Shown here: in pieces, positions 5,768 to 6,703 of the stretch
Position numbering within the stretch: the first letter of the stretch is position 1
Layout: each line of letters opens with the position of its first letter
The notes under the pieces: model-generated
Seen by the model: only the letters and a program-made list of their open reading frames with translations
Told to the model about the DNA's origin: nothing
Databases searched by the model: none
Program-made: the position numbers and the translations under genes
Source: Anaerolineaceae bacterium UBA700
Lineage (GTDB): Bacteria; Chloroflexota; Anaerolineae; Anaerolineales; Anaerolineaceae
DNA length: 6,703 bases
Direction of reading: 5' to 3'
Assembly: GCA_002298885.1 (NCBI GenBank)
Contig: DBMK01000054.1
Coordinates: forward strand, 1 to 6,703

Positions 5768-6673
5768 ATGGACGATTCCCAGGCCTTACGATCTCCTGTT
5801 GCAGCCGCCGCCAGCCTGCACCCGGCTACCGATGTCGGCGTCGTCAGCCTGAAAGTGGCCGACCTGAAACGCTCGCTGGCCTTCTACTCCGGCAGCATCG
5901 GCCTGGCCGTGCTCCGCCAGGACGAGCGCAGTGCGTTGATCGGGGCCGGCAGGCGCGGAATCCTGGCGCTGGAGCAGGTCAGCGGCGCTCACCCGGCGCC
6001 GGAAAACACCACCGGCCTGTACCACGCCGCCATCCTCTTCCCCGACCGGCGCTCCCTGGCGGTGAAGATTGCCCAGTTGACTGCGGCCCGCGTCCCGCTC
6101 GGCTACGGCGACCACCTGGTCAGTGAGGCTTTTTACCTTTCCGACCCGGATGAGAACGGCCTGGAGCTTTACCGCGACCGGCCAAAAAACGAGTGGAAAT
6201 GGTCCGGCAGCCAGGTGCGCATGGCCAGTGATCCGATCGATTTCGACAGCTTCTTTGGCGAGATCAAGCAGGACGAGGACGTTACTGCCATGAGCCCGGC
6301 CGCCCCGGACGGCACCAAGCTGGGGCACGTTCACCTGCGCGTGGCCGATATCCCCCTGGCCGAGCAGTTCTACCATGGCGTGCTTGGCTTCGACGTTACC
6401 GCCCACCTGCCTGGCGCTCTGTTCGTGTCCGCCGGCGGCTACCACCACCACATCGGCATGAACACCTGGCAGAGCCGCGGCGGGCAGCCGCCGCCCGAGC
6501 CCTCCGCCGGCCTGCGCCAGTTCAGCATCCTCCTCCCCGACCTGGCCGAGCTGGAAAGGCTGGTGAAGCAAATCTCGCTCGCCGGGGTTGCCATCGAACG
6601 CGACGCCGCCTCCGCCGTGCTGTACGACCCGTTCCATAACCGGATTAGGCTAACACTCTTTTCAATTAGCTGA
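5768..6673 (+). CDS. CatE-like VOC-superfamily protein, putative catechol 2,3-dioxygenase / glyoxalase-type enzyme
   Basis: A 301-residue protein with two vicinal-oxygen-chelate halves, about 24-138 and 185-297, the architecture and size of Bacillus CatE (COG2514). The N half has VSLKVADLKRSLAFYS (26-41), GLYHAAILFPDR (83-94) and GDHLVSEAFYLSDPDENGLELYRDRP (114-139). The C half has LGHVHLRVADIPLAEQFYHGVLGF (185-208) and SAGGYHHHIGMNTW (221-234). Candidate metal ligands are His86, His116, Glu133, His187, His189 and His226-228. The halves are unequal: the first strand of the N half lacks the His (VGVVSL), and the C half ends NRIRL without the usual Glu. Extradiol cleavage of a catechol with Fe(II) is the family precedent, but other VOC reactions are possible. 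Translation starts 4 nt after the oxidoreductase stop. The pairing with an HxlR regulator resembles the Bacillus catDE locus. Confidence 0.88.
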   Translation: MDDSQALRSPVAAAASLHPATDVGVVSLKVADLKRSLAFYSGSIGLAVLRQDERSALIGAGRRGILALEQVSGAHPAPENTTGLYHAAILFPDRRSLAVKIAQLTAARVPLGYGDHLVSEAFYLSDPDENGLELYRDRPKNEWKWSGSQVRMASDPIDFDSFFGEIKQDEDVTAMSPAAPDGTKLGHVHLRVADIPLAEQFYHGVLGFDVTAHLPGALFVSAGGYHHHIGMNTWQSRGGQPPPEPSAGLRQFSILLPDLAELERLVKQISLAGVAIERDAASAVLYDPFHNRIRLTLFSIS

Positions 6674-6676
6674 TGG

Positions 6677-6703
6677 ATGAAGGAAATTAAAATATCGTTT
6701 TCA
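6677..6703 (+). CDS. Possible start of a further gene, cut by the window edge
   Basis: An ATG at 6677, 3 nt after the VOC stop, opens a frame (MKEIKISFS) that runs to the window end. There is no clear Shine-Dalgarno and nine codons cannot establish a gene; it may equally be spacer, with the AAGGA at 6680-6684 serving a later start. Confidence 0.15.

Noticed and set aside
5786..6637. 283-codon open frame on the minus strand opposite the VOC gene
   Set aside because: It is a GC-driven shadow: low-complexity Val/Gly/Gln-rich translation, no domain, no Shine-Dalgarno, and the plus-strand gene is a clear family member.

Overview
The window looks like part of a GC-rich bacterial chromosome with AT-rich intergenic spacers. 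Several things suggest a Chloroflexota (Anaerolineae-like) genome: a very large MalT-type LuxR regulator, the small 'DQAAL' protein that accompanies such regulators in that phylum, and GC-rich coding with scattered GTG and leaderless-type starts. This assignment rests on family resemblance only and is moderate at best. I see no RNA gene, CRISPR array, transposase or integrase.

The layout is two small regulatory modules joined tail to tail. Module 1 (about 30-4518) has an MFS exporter on the minus strand, a divergent 918-residue MalT-like ATPase/TPR/LuxR regulator on the plus strand, and a 78-residue protein of unknown function just behind it. A 29-bp two-box element, TTAACCC-N15-TTAACCC, occurs upstream of the exporter and again upstream of the small protein. 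In both places it lies exactly 11 nt before a -10-like hexamer (TATGCT or TATCCT). Its ten-base core CTGGATGCG plus one flanking T is identical in both copies. A third box overlaps an extended -10 promoter of the regulator gene. The simplest reading is a self-contained regulon: the MalT-like protein controls the exporter, the small protein and itself through this operator.

Module 2 (about 4579-6673) has an HxlR/DUF24 winged-helix regulator on the minus strand. Divergent from it is a two-gene plus-strand operon, with a 4-nt gap, of an F420-reductase-like NADP-binding oxidoreductase and a CatE-like two-half VOC protein. The regulator keeps the N-terminal cysteine typical of quinone/electrophile-sensing DUF24 proteins. 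The arrangement recalls the Bacillus catDE locus, where CatR and YodB control a catechol 2,3-dioxygenase, so a catechol/quinone detoxification module is a reasonable inference. The AT-rich spacer between the divergent genes holds an 11-bp direct repeat and dyads that overlap the likely promoter of the regulator.

The two modules meet at a perfect, gapless 68-bp palindrome (4515-4582). It separates the convergent small-protein and HxlR genes and supplies the TAG stop codon of both at symmetric positions. It probably works as a bidirectional terminator, but it is unusually long and perfect. The intergenic stretches are all shorter than 300 nt and are described under their promoters and operators. 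Bases 1-29, downstream of the exporter, are AT-rich and show no clear terminator.
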